Shown here: positions 1 through 9,567 of the stretch, piece by piece | Position numbering within the stretch: the stretch's first letter is position 1 | Layout: each line of letters begins with the position of its first letter | The notes under the pieces: model-generated | Database searches by the model: none | Told to the model about the DNA's origin: nothing | Seen by the model: only the letters and a program-made list of their open reading frames with translations | Assembly: GCF_050624435.1 (NCBI RefSeq) | Contig: NC_134536.1 | Coordinates: forward strand, 5,150,758-5,214,757 | Source: Tenrec ecaudatus | Taxonomy: Eukaryota > Chordata > Mammalia > Afrosoricida > Tenrecidae | DNA length: 64,000 bases | Reading direction: 5' to 3' | Program-made: the position numbers and the translations under genes

Positions 1-1139
1 CGCATCCTCCCCCCCACCCCCAAGAGAAAAAGCTTTATTCAGTCTGGGCTCTTAAACCTCTTTTGTGAAACGCTGTGGAATTTGTGAGCTATGTGGCCTT
101 TGCTGAACAAGTGACATTAGTGGGAATTTAAGCAAGGCCGAGGGGCTCAAATCTATGTGCCCCAAGCAGCATTTTCATCCATGTGGATGTTTGCACTGTA
201 CTGGGGCTGAGGGACAAACGGCTCTAACAGAATGTGGTCGGCAAACAAAGGCCCTCCATCAAATATTAATTTGGGGTGGAGATGGTCACCGTCCAGGAAT
301 GTTCCACAGTCGGGCTCCCCCCCACTGAAAACAGTCTCTTTGAATGTCAGGATTCCCGTGAGCCTGCTCTAACGCGCGCCCCATGGCACACTGCCCACCT
401 CTGAGGGGCGCCTGCTGAAGGGTTTTTAAAACTTTACCTTTTTGTCAATAAAGTTCTTTATGGGAGTCCCCCCCTGCACCCCCTTGTGCTGCATTTTAGT
501 GCAATGTTCACGGCCCCCAGATGTGTGAGGGAGGAGACAAAAAGGCTATTTACTACTCGGGCTCTAGAATGCCCCGATTATGCGTGGGGCTGAATCCTGA
601 GACACACAGCCCTGGCTGTCCCCGGCCATAGCTGAAGCTGTAGGCTGCCTGCTCGTCTCACCCACCAAGAGGCACACCCAGGGCAACAGAGCAAACACGG
701 ACACAGACGCCTTCCTTCAGCCGGCCTGAGCGTCTGCTAAGCAAAATGAAGACAAGACAGTTGTTTCAGGATGGCCGATTCCCTCCATGGCTTGGAGTTT
801 TGAGCCATTTATTAGAAAGAAAAGTCCCTTTCTGTATTGATACAAATGATTCTCTTACGTCCGCACCCTTCCCTTAAGATGACATGCCCATCGAATATTT
901 GGAGATAGACTATGGAATGATCAGTGCTTTGGATCTCCGCTCCCTCTGACACCATCGAGGGCAAAGATGATAGCATTTCCCTCTCTCTCTCTCTTTAACC
1001 ATTTGGATTTTTATGGGTTGATTTAAGGCGTCCTTTAACCAGGTACCCCTCTTATTTATGCTTCAGACTGAGGAAAATCTGATTCTCTTCCTGACGAGGG
1101 AGTTGAAGTTTCCCTCTTCTCCTGAAAGGCTACGGGACC
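1..1139. other. Unique intergenic sequence downstream of PACRG
   Basis: I see no gene or clear dispersed repeat here. There is a short CT run near 979-994 and an AATAAA in T-rich context near 449 without other 3'-end features. In mammals the region downstream of PACRG is a long gene-poor interval before QKI, which fits. Confidence 0.6.
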
Positions 1140-1250
1140 TTAACTTCTGCTCCCTGTAAAGGGTTACAGTCGGTAGGGGCAGTTCTAACTGACCCGCAGC
1201 GTCACTATGGTCACTATAGGTCCAGACAGACCCTAAGGCAGTGAGTTGTG
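1140..1250 (+). repeat. AfroSINE fragment (3' part), degraded
   Basis: The recognisable order is GTAAAGGGTTACAGTC, GGGGCAGTTCTA, a disrupted TCACTATGGTC and GGCAGTGAGTTG, the typical 3' half of the Afrotherian tRNA-derived SINE. The tRNA-related head is missing. Confidence 0.6.
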
Positions 1251-1253
1251 GGG

Positions 1254-1460
1254 CTTGGGAAAAGAGTCTGTGGTGGGTACACGTTGGGCTGTCAGCCTCA
1301 AGGGTGGCGGCTCCAGACCACCAGCCGTTCCTCAGGAGAAAGATGTGGTTGGCTACCCCTGTTAGGATGGTCAGTCTTGGAAAGCCACGGGGGCAGTTCT
1401 GCCGTCCTATTGGGTCACTAGGAGTCGGCATGGCCTTCCTCCATGGCAGTGAGTTGGGGT
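1254..1460 (+). repeat. AfroSINE (tRNA-derived SINE)
   Basis: A nearly full SINE: TACACGTTGGGCTG head, CCACCAGCCGTTCCTCAGGA, AGAAAGATG, GGCAGTTCTGCCGTCC, GGAGTCGGCATGG and the GGCAGTGAGTTGG tail. It abuts the degraded copy at 1140-1250, so two insertions sit side by side. Confidence 0.8.
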
Positions 1461-4395
1461 GTGGTTTAAAGAGGGTCCACTTGCAGGTGGAAAACAGCAA
1501 GGTGGTCAGGGTGATGGGGCCACCATCCAGGGACTGCTGGCTTGGGCTGAAGCATGTCTCAGCTTTGGAGAGAACCAGTGGAGGCTGGAAACCCGGGCGT
1601 GGAGCGGTGGTTCTCAAGCTGTCGGGTGTAGCAGAGACAATCGAGGCCTTGGGAGCACACAGCCTGGGTTTCTGACTCGATGGGGCCAGGGGCGGGGCCT
1701 GAGGATGTGCACCTGCACAAATTCCTGGGTGAGGCTGAAGTTGCTGCTCCAGGGACCACCCTTGGAGAACCGCTACTCTTGAGTATGCTGCTGGGCGGTA
1801 ACTGGTTGTTATGGTGACACGCTCAGCTTCCAGGGAAAAGGCTGGTGGTTTGAAGGTAGCCTGCAGCTCCATGGGAGAAAAGGCCTGATGAGATGCTTCT
1901 GTGACAGTGACACCCTACAGAACCTAGTGTGGCAGCTCAAGGGCCCGCAACCACCGCCACCACAACTGGCGGGCAACGGGGTCGAGATGCCCGCTTGAAG
2001 ACCTGGGGTTACATGAACGCTCAGGCACTGAGTGTGCAGAACCCCCCACAGGGACAGCCTTGAGCTTGAAAGGCCATCGGAAGTGACCTGCAGTCTGATT
2101 CTAGCCCAGCATGTGTCCTCCCCCAGGAGGTGTGGCTCCCCCAGTCGGGTAGGAGTCCGGGGGCAGGGTGCTGCCCACCGGCAGAGCTAACCCTGCTGGT
2201 GCCGTAACGCTCAGGAGAGGTTGCCTGTCTTTGAGCAAGCCGCTGGGCCTGTGCTTTCTGAGGCTCAGAGGATACGTCAGAGAATCTCCTTGGACTTCTT
2301 TGAACTAGGATAATGTCACCTACCTGGCCCCAGGTGGCAGAGCTCTTTCAGAGTTCTTCTGGTGCACTGAGAATCTGTCTCTCCTCCAGAGGGCACATCT
2401 TTGGCACCTGACCTTCTGAGATCCGACCCCCACAAAGTCCGGTGTCTTTAGATGGAGTCTGAGGACAGTTGTGGGTGGCGAATGGCCCGGGGGGGGGGGT
2501 GTCTTCCACCTACCTTGGACATGTCAAGTGGACAATGGACCTTCCATGCCATTTGATAAGGACTCTTCATAACTCCGTCCGGTGAATATTTACTTAGTGC
2601 TGAGTATTCTTCAGGGCAGAGAGGATGTGGGGGGCAGGTGGAAGGGGGGATCCTACATTCTGTGTGGGAGAGAACCTGGTGTCAACACCTCCTGGGTAGA
2701 CCGACAATTATTCAATCAGCGTGTAGCTAAAACCGGACCAGACACAGGTCAGGGCTTGGAGGCAAGTAAAGCCGAGTTAGGGGGTGGAGACCCAGAGAAA
2801 GGGGCTAGGCAAGGCCTTGCTGAGGACGTGTGGCTAAGAGGGACCAGAATGAAGTCAGGGAGAGTGGGCTGATAGGTCTTGGGGGGAAGGATGCCTTTGG
2901 CTGCAACAGGGATGAGGACAGTATGGCTGGGAAATGGGCTGGGACTCTGAGAGAAAGCAGGGAGTGGAGTGGGGCAGGTCAGAAATGGCTGGGTCACGTG
3001 CACCACGTTGTATAGTAGGCCTCCAGTGAGGGTGGTGGGAAACCAGTGGTGGTGCCTTGGGTGAGGCTGGTATTCTTGGGCTCCGACAGCCCAGCCAGTG
3101 AGGAGGAGCAGGGTCAAAGCCGGAGCCTGTGTGGAGGGCTCTGTAGACAGGATTTGTAAGGGACTGGATAAGGGCGTGAGGAGAGACAGGGAATGATTCT
3201 GCGCTTGGGCTGGAGTGAGATGGAGAACTCAATTAGTGTCGATGGACGGTGAGGATCAGGGACTTGGCTTCATCTGCATGGTTGGCCAAGCTGTTTCCAC
3301 AGCCTTGTAGAACTGCTGAGTGACAGGCAAGCCATGAGGACCAGCAGGCTGTGGGTGGCATCTGGAGCCACCATCACCCAGGGCCTGGGCAAAGGGGGAT
3401 GGAGAAGAGCGGGAGCAGAGCCCTGGGCCCTGCAGTGTATGGAGCAAGAGAAGGGGGCAGCAAAGGATGACTGCTAGAGGTCAGTTGGGGAATGGAATCT
3501 ATCCAAGCAGCATGCCCATTCTCTCCTTGACCTTGTCAGGTGGCCAGGGCCATTGTCACTAAGCTGTTACCAGGTACATTCTCCTGTCTCCTCTCTGCAA
3601 TGAAAACACTGCCATTTCTTAGTGGGTGAGCCTGGGATATCCCTAAATCAGCTTTCTCACCCTGGGGTTGACTGGTGCATTGTGGGGGACAGGAGAACAT
3701 CTGAAAATACCCTGGAATCATCCTCAGCATTCTGTGTGCACATGCCTCCCTTGGGGAGAGGGTGAACGGCCTCTAATCGATTGCTAAGGAAAGGCTAGGA
3801 GGCATTTTTCAATAAAAAAGTAACAGCACAATAAATTTTGGGATTTACCAAGCACAGGAAAAAGAACAAGCCCTGTGGCCAGTGTTTGAGCTTCTAGGCA
3901 TTTGGCAAAATAAAAATGAAGGAAGAATTCAAAGACCTTAAAAAGAGTCCCACTGGGACAAAATTCCCAAACTTTAGAGAGACCAGACTTACTGGTCAAA
4001 TACAGAGTGGGGGAGGTGCCAAGCCATAGCCCTTTGACACCCCTGAAGTCAGAATCTGACCTCACTCCCCAAGGTCCATCACAGCAGGGAGGAATGTTCT
4101 CCCAGTACAACCAAAGGGCACTGTTTGTCCCCAAACAAAGCCCAGGAGGCATGAAGGGGCAGGGACATGGGAATGAGAAGCCAGGAGGAATCGGGAGAAT
4201 GTTGTGGCATTTGAGGGGATGGCAACTGACGCCCCGAAATCAAACGTTTAGGAAATGCTGAATGGGAAACCAAGGAGCTCCAACCCTGTGCACCCAGCAC
4301 AAAAGACAGCAGTATGTGGGGCTCCTGAAAGTTCATGGAAATACAGTCATTATTTTTCCATTACATTTTTCCATGAAGTTTTTGAGCCCTATCAA
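1461..4395. other. Intergenic sequence, no gene recognised
   Basis: This is mostly unique, G-rich intergenic DNA. It includes an 11-nt G run at 2489-2499. Open frames of 60-270 codons in and around the interval lack splice context or recognisable protein composition and I do not support them. Confidence 0.5.
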
Positions 4396-4594
4396 AACCT
4401 AAACAAAACTTACTGCCATCAAGTCGATTCCAATGCATAGGACAGGGTAGAACTGTCCCTCTGGAGGTCTGAGGCGGTGACTCTTTATGGGAGTAGAGAG
4501 CCTTAACTTTCTCCCTCAGTGGCTGGTGGGTTTGAACTGCTGACCTTGTGGTTAGCAAGCCCAACATGTAAGCCACGATGCCACCAAGACTCCG
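4396..4594 (-). repeat. AfroSINE, reverse orientation
   Basis: Read on the plus strand it runs ACTGCCATCAAGTCGATTCC, GACAGGGTAGAACTG, CTTTATGGGAGTAGAGAG, GGCTGGTGGGTTTGAACTGC and ends GCCACCAAGACTCC, the complement of a nearly complete SINE. Confidence 0.85.
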
Positions 4595-6059
4595 TTGACA
4601 CCCCGCTGAGGAAGCAAAACCCAGTTCCTGACATGGAGAAACCTAGAGGAAAGTGTACTTCTCAGTGCCTCTCTGTCCAGACTGTTAATGAGTGAGGCCC
4701 GCGGGCTGCTGGTGGACTAATGGGGGGAGGAGCCAAAGGACAGCAGTCATGAGCTCTAAAATGGGAGAGAAAATCTGCCAGACTCTCTACCATGTAGACT
4801 ACACTTGGCCAACTTAGGGTCTGCGGCACGTAGCTTCCACGCTCCTCTCTAAGAGGCCGTGCGTAGCGTGTGGACCAAAGGCTCAGTGTGTGGTCCAGCG
4901 GGTTAGCGCCAGGGCGCAGCTCTTAGCAGTGAGAGCTGCCGGTGCCTTGGTCTTCCCGCAGGGTGCACATACTGACACCTGCACAGGCGTTGGGCCACGC
5001 AGGACAGCGACAGCACAAGGTGTTTCTAGAGCCAGCCTCCACACCGGGATGTATTTTCCCTGTGGGGAGGGCTCTGGATAAACCGCAGGGCCCATGCGTT
5101 GGATTTCACCACGGAGAGGAGGCTTACAACTTCTTATGCAGGAAAGCTCCGAGAATGGGGCTTGCAAACATGCTTACAGCTGAGGGGCCCGGCGTTGCCC
5201 CACGCGGGCCTTTCCTCCAGCAACATGGGAGGCCACCCTCCCTGACCACTAACAGGCCGAAGAAGCACTGTGCGCAGAGGGCAAGCAGTGAGGCCAGCTC
5301 ACCGCTGACCATGAGCCTTGAAGCCATGAGGCCAAGGGAGGTTGGGAAGGGCCTTCTTCTAGAGTCTGTGCTGGGTGAGCATCCCCTCCATGCTGCTTCC
5401 TCAGTTACGCGCCCTGCTTGCTCCTGCTCATGCTCATGGGAAGAGAGCCTGACGTCTGGGCCCCGGGGACTCAGCAGGCATGGTGAATTTGGGTAAAGTT
5501 ATTTTCTGCTTGCTGGAAGCGAACACTCCTTAGCACTCGGGCAAACATTGGTCGAGTGGTCTGTAGTCACACAAGGGCCGCTTTCACTAGCAGGCTGGGT
5601 GGGGTGTGAGGGCCTTTGAAAAGCACCCGTGGCCCTCTGACTCTACTGACATCTCATCGGGTGGGGCAGTTTCCATCTCAAACACTGTTTGGGGCCACTT
5701 TCCTGAGGAATTTTCGTTCTCTAAAAGAGAAATTGGTCTTTCAACCTCCCGATCTCTGCTTGTAAAGGGCTAGTGGGAAACACCTCACAACGTTTACGAG
5801 CGTTCGAGATGCAGGGGGCACCGAAGCCGGTGGAAAGCTAGGGCCCGCCAGCCTCTGCAGTTACAGTACTCTCAGCCACCCACAGGCTCCACCTTCTCAG
5901 AGGTCTGAGGTAAGTAAGTAGACAGGCTCAGGGGCTTCTTTGTTTGCTTAAGGAAGCTTTCCTTTTGGAGAGAAAATTCTACAGTGGAGCAAACCCTCAG
6001 CAATTATTTCCCTCTTGGAATTTCTGAGATCACCACGACTACCCCCACCCCCCACCCCA
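4595..6059. other. Intergenic sequence, no gene recognised
   Basis: I see no clear repeat or gene. A GC-rich stretch at about 4880-5330 gives overlapping open frames on both strands. The segment near 4885-4930 faintly recalls a tRNA-like SINE head but is too diverged to call. Confidence 0.45.
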
Positions 6060-6276
6060 CCATCATCACACCTAAACCCAACCCAAACCCACCCCACTGG
6101 CACTGAGTCCATTCTGACGCACAGGGACCCTGCAGAAAAGAGTAGAGCTGCTTCTGAGGGCGGTTCCATGACTGTAAATCTTCACAAGAGCAGCCAGCCT
6201 CCTCTTTCTCTGGAGCAGCAGCTGGTGAGTTTGAACCTTAGGCCTTGTGGCGGCCATCAGCAGGGCAGGGCTCCTT
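6060..6276 (-). repeat. AfroSINE, reverse orientation, with AAACC-type tail
   Basis: Starts with CCAACCCAAACCC tail repeats, then CACTGAGTCCATTCTGACGC, AGAGTAGAGCTGC and GGTGAGTTTGAACC, ending in GGGCTCC. This is the complement of a full-length copy. Confidence 0.85.
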
Positions 6277-7535
6277 ACTCAGAGCACAGTTGGATCATAA
6301 GAATCGGGCATCATTCTTCCCAGGTGGTGGGAAAGGCAAGTCACCAGGAGTGAGGAGGTGCCCATGGAGGTGAGGACCCTGGGGAGCCCTGCCCACGGAT
6401 ATCACAGATGTCCCGAGAACTGGGCCCTGCCTGGGGGCTGCACATGCACTGGCACCTTCTGTGTCCCCAGAGAAGGCTGGTCACCTCCACAGTGAGGGTT
6501 CTCATGGGCCTGCTCACAGGCCCTGCCCCTGCTGGGGCCCCTCTGCAGGTGTGCACCTTGCACAAGGCTGATAATAACCGTCTTTGTACCTGGCTTTGGA
6601 AGAGGAGCTTCCGATTTAGAGTTTTCATCCTTCAACTATTGCTGGGAATGGACAGACTCCCCCTTTGTCTCCTCCGCTGGGGGCCTCACACATAGCTGCC
6701 CGAGCTGATGGACACTTGAGAGAGTCTTGGAGCTATATCACAACTCAGTTACAGACAAGCGAACAAACCCCCTTGCCGACCACCCAAAGTTCACGTCTCC
6801 ACATCCGTTTGGGGAGCTGCTTGAACAGAAGCACCACAGGCTGTCCCCAACAGAAATTCAGTCTTGGGGCTAGGTGTTCGAACTCAGCACCAACTCTCAG
6901 GGAGGGCTTTTTCTCTGCTGTCAAGGGGGTGGGGGGGGGGGCGCGTTCTTGTCTCTTCAGCTTCTGAGTGTACTCCCAGGGTCCAAGGCAGTCTCTGCGT
7001 CGCGCAGCATCTGTCTCGCCTTTGCCCTCTTGTTTGATCTCATATCTCAAAAGAGACTGAGCAAGGATGCGCCCTTCCATGAAACCTGCTTCACTGACCA
7101 CCCACTGGCAAGTGGTGGCACCGACAGCACATATTTTGGGAGGGCACATGTTAACCTTTCCGTCCCGCAGAGGCCTTGGAAAGGACATGCCCGTGTGGAA
7201 CGTGGCAGAGGAGGAAGCCACAGCCTCGCTGAGGTCTAGGAGCAGCATGCATGGCCCTCTGCCATGCGTGGGAAGGGTCCGAGGGACTGGAAGGCAAGCC
7301 TGGAGGTGGCTGACGTCAGGAGACCAGGGCACCAGGACAAGTGTGTGTTTCTTCTTACTCTCCAGAGGACATGGGCTGTCTACCCACCTGCTTTGGGATT
7401 CTGAAGAATGTCTCCTCGTTACAAGCACCCTACTTTCTGAAGGGTTTCTCTGTTTATGCTGCTTTGCTAGGGAGGGCGCTGGTCCATTTCACCCATGTTG
7501 CTGTGCTTCTATCATTGCTTCCACTGACATTTCTA
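6277..7535. other. Intergenic sequence, no gene recognised
   Basis: Unique sequence with an 11-nt G run at 6931-6941. A minus-strand open frame of 227 codons (6745-7428) has no recognisable domain or splice context and I treat it as chance. Confidence 0.45.
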
Positions 7536-7812
7536 TCTATATATCCATCCATCCATCCAGCCAGCCAGCCAGCCATGTATGTATGTATTTCCTTATCCAT
7601 CTATGAATCTTTCTATATACTTGTCTATCCATCCATCCATCCATCCATCCATCCGCCTGCCAATCCATCTACTTGCCTACCTGCCTGTCATCTTTGTCTG
7701 TTTGTCTATCTATCCGTCCATCCATCCTTCTATCTATGAATCTATTATCTATCTACTTGTCTGTCCATCCATCTACCCATCTGCCCTCCCACTCATCTCC
7801 CTCCCTACTTAC

Positions 7813-7897
<85 letters not shown>

Positions 7898-7925
7898 GAT
7901 CTATCTATAACTATCTATGGATCTG
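7536..7925. repeat. Compound tetranucleotide microsatellite (TCCA/TCTA)n
   Basis: About 390 bp of degenerate TCCA, GCCA and TCTA tetramers; the purest block is (TCTA)n at about 7806-7915. The long open frames rich in Ile, Ser, Leu and Tyr across it are artefacts of the repeat. Confidence 0.95.
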
Positions 7926-7949
7926 CCTGTGTCTTGCTATACCTACCTC

Positions 7950-8118
7950 TGGAATCCCTGGGGGATATAAAACAGTCAAAGCACTTAGATACCAACCAGG
8001 AGGTTAGAGATTCAAGTCAACCCAGAGGTTCCTTGGAAAAAAGACAAAAACAACCGGCCCTTGAAAACCGTCTGCAGCACAGTTCTACTCGGACACACAC
8101 GGAGGTGCCATAAGGCAG
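7950..8118 (+). repeat. Older AfroSINE subtype, degraded
   Basis: Matches the pan-Afrotherian subtype with GAGGTTAGAGATTCAAGTC, CCCAGAGGTTCCTTGG, CAGCACAGTTCTACTC and GACACACACGGAGGTGCC. It is more diverged than neighbouring copies, so probably older. Confidence 0.65.
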
Positions 8119-8131
8119 AAGCTGTATCTAT

Positions 8132-8285
8132 CAGGAGTGCTGATGGTGTTGTGATTGCATATTGGGCTGGGATTGGTGTAGTCAGTAGTTCAAAACCATC
8201 ACCAGCTCTTCAGGAAAAAGACTGGGCTTTCTACTCCTATGACCAGTTTCACTAGTTACAGTCTGGGAAACCCACAGGGGTTTGG
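8132..8285 (+). repeat. AfroSINE, 3'-truncated
   Basis: Contains GCATATTGGGCTG, CAGTAGTTCAAAACCA and CTTTCTACTCCTATG, and stops after GGGAAACCCACAGGGG. The TCGCTATGAGTC tail is absent. Confidence 0.7.
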
Positions 8286-9094
8286 ACCCTTCACTTTGCA
8301 CAGAAGCATCGTCTGGAGGCAGGCAGGTCAGGGCCTCCCTCAGGCTCCCCCATGCTTCCCAGGTGTGTGGGTTCAGTGACCCACTATCAGGATACCTTCT
8401 GGCTGAGTGTCAATGACCAGAACACAACACCTGACACCCCTAAGAAGACCTTTTCTGGGATCTGGGCACCCCCACCCCCCGTCTCTTTTTCTTTCTTTGG
8501 TCTCAGCCACATTCCAAAATGCTGCCCTCAGATCAAATCCAGGGAGTGGTGGTAGCAATGGAGAGGAAGGCTCATCAAGAGAAACAAATACAAAACTTTG
8601 ATTTGTTTCTAGGGGTGATCATCTGGATGCCCAAAGGTCACGTCAAAACAATGCCCCAAATTAATGGTGTGGTTTTGTCTATTGCATCCCACCCAAGTCA
8701 TCCCAAGAGGGACCCTGCTCTAGCTACGTGCACAAAGGCACATGGCATGTGTAACCTTGTCCCTGGCGACCTTTAAGGGACACACCACCCAAACTTGAAC
8801 TGGGCAGCACCCGTGAGATCAGGCCCTAGGTGGGCTAAAAGCACTGAGCAGACTCCTAGCTGTGCTGCGTCTGGGGCTTGTCCAAATGCCCATGTGTCAC
8901 TGGACTATAGATTCAACAGCTGTATGAAATGTCAAAGCAAATGGCTCTGCACAGCTGCGTGGGGGGGGGGGTGTCCGGCTGAACGGCTGCTTCTTCTCCC
9001 TGACAAACACCGATTAAGCGGCCAGCACAGACTCTTCCCTCACGACCTCTGACATCACCCGCAGGCCAGGCAGACATAGCACGGCAAGGGCTGA
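8286..9094. other. Intergenic sequence just downstream of PACRG
   Basis: No gene or clear repeat seen. It holds an 11-nt G run at 8961-8971. Confidence 0.5.
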
Positions 9095-9406
9095 GTTGCG
9101 TATGAAAATTATAGTTTTATTGTCTATACAAGCCAAGGTTGAACTCAGACTCCAGCTTCTGTCCGAGCTGCATAAAGAAGCAATTCTTCTCTTGGAACAA
9201 ATAAGCACAGTACACTATTGTAATCTAAGAAACAGGCACTATTTATGTATCGGAAAGCCTTGCTCTCAATAGGGCTAATAGTCCAATGGTCCAGAAACTA
9301 CTATCTTAGCAGCTGTAGAAGTCATAAATCCTCAGATGCCCAAAGCAACAGAGACTCATCCCAGGCCTCCAGTGGATGCCTTCCTCAAAGACCAGCTTCC
9401 TCACCA
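9095..9406 (-). other. PACRG: PACRG 3' untranslated region
   Basis: This is transcribed sequence between the PACRG stop codon and the inferred cleavage site, about 310 nt. It is free of SINE or LINE sequence although repeats surround it, which fits a constrained terminal exon. The lower boundary is inferred from the poly(A) signal, allowing 15-25 nt to cleavage, and is accurate only to about 10 nt. A G/T-rich stretch on the minus strand around 9050-9080 could serve as the downstream element. Confidence 0.75.
9116..9121 (-). terminator. PACRG: PACRG poly(A) signal AATAAA
   Basis: The plus strand reads TTTATT here, giving a canonical AATAAA hexamer on the minus strand about 285 nt after the PACRG stop codon. 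No other AATAAA is closer in the right orientation, so I take it as the main cleavage signal. Confidence 0.8.
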
Positions 9407-9567
9407 CTAGTTTAGCAAGCATGACTCATAGGTGGGGACCATGTACTTGATATTGATGAAGGCATCTTCTCCTCCATAGCGCTCGAAGGCCTCCAGCGTC
9501 TCCTGGATCAGGTCCCCGATGTTCTCCCTCTTCTGCTGGCTGTAGTCAATGCCGTCCCCGGAGTTTA
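9407..9567 (-). CDS. PACRG: PACRG, terminal coding exon (C-terminal 52 residues)
   Basis: This is the last coding exon of parkin co-regulated gene protein, a conserved helical-repeat protein of ciliary and flagellar doublet microtubules that bridges the A and B tubules at the inner junction. On the minus strand it reads 52 codons then TAG (stop at 9407-9409). It begins [19 protein letters not shown], has the central stretch [18 protein letters not shown] and ends [11 protein letters not shown], which matches my recollection of the PACRG C-terminus. An AG acceptor after a pyrimidine-rich tract lies just above 9567. The exon starts with the last two bases (TA) of a split codon, so the preceding exon must end in G if the residue is the expected Val. 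That exon is not in this window. Relative to human as I recall it, two residues differ (N to D after GGE, V to M before VPTYES). No frameshift or internal stop is seen. Confidence 0.93.

Noticed and set aside
449-454. AATAAA as a possible gene end
   Set aside because: No upstream coding sequence or downstream G/T-rich element supports a transcript end here.
1063-1872. Minus-strand open frame of 269 codons, longest in the window
   Set aside because: It overlaps two antisense SINE copies, is Pro/Ser/Leu-rich without any domain, and competes with plus-strand frames in the same place. It is chance in GC-rich intergenic DNA.
6745-7428. Minus-strand open frame of 227 codons
   Set aside because: No recognisable motif, ends in a G-run region, and no conserved splice or start context.
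7579-8113. Ile/Ser/Leu/Tyr-rich frames
   Set aside because: They are translations of the TCTA/TCCA microsatellite and a SINE.
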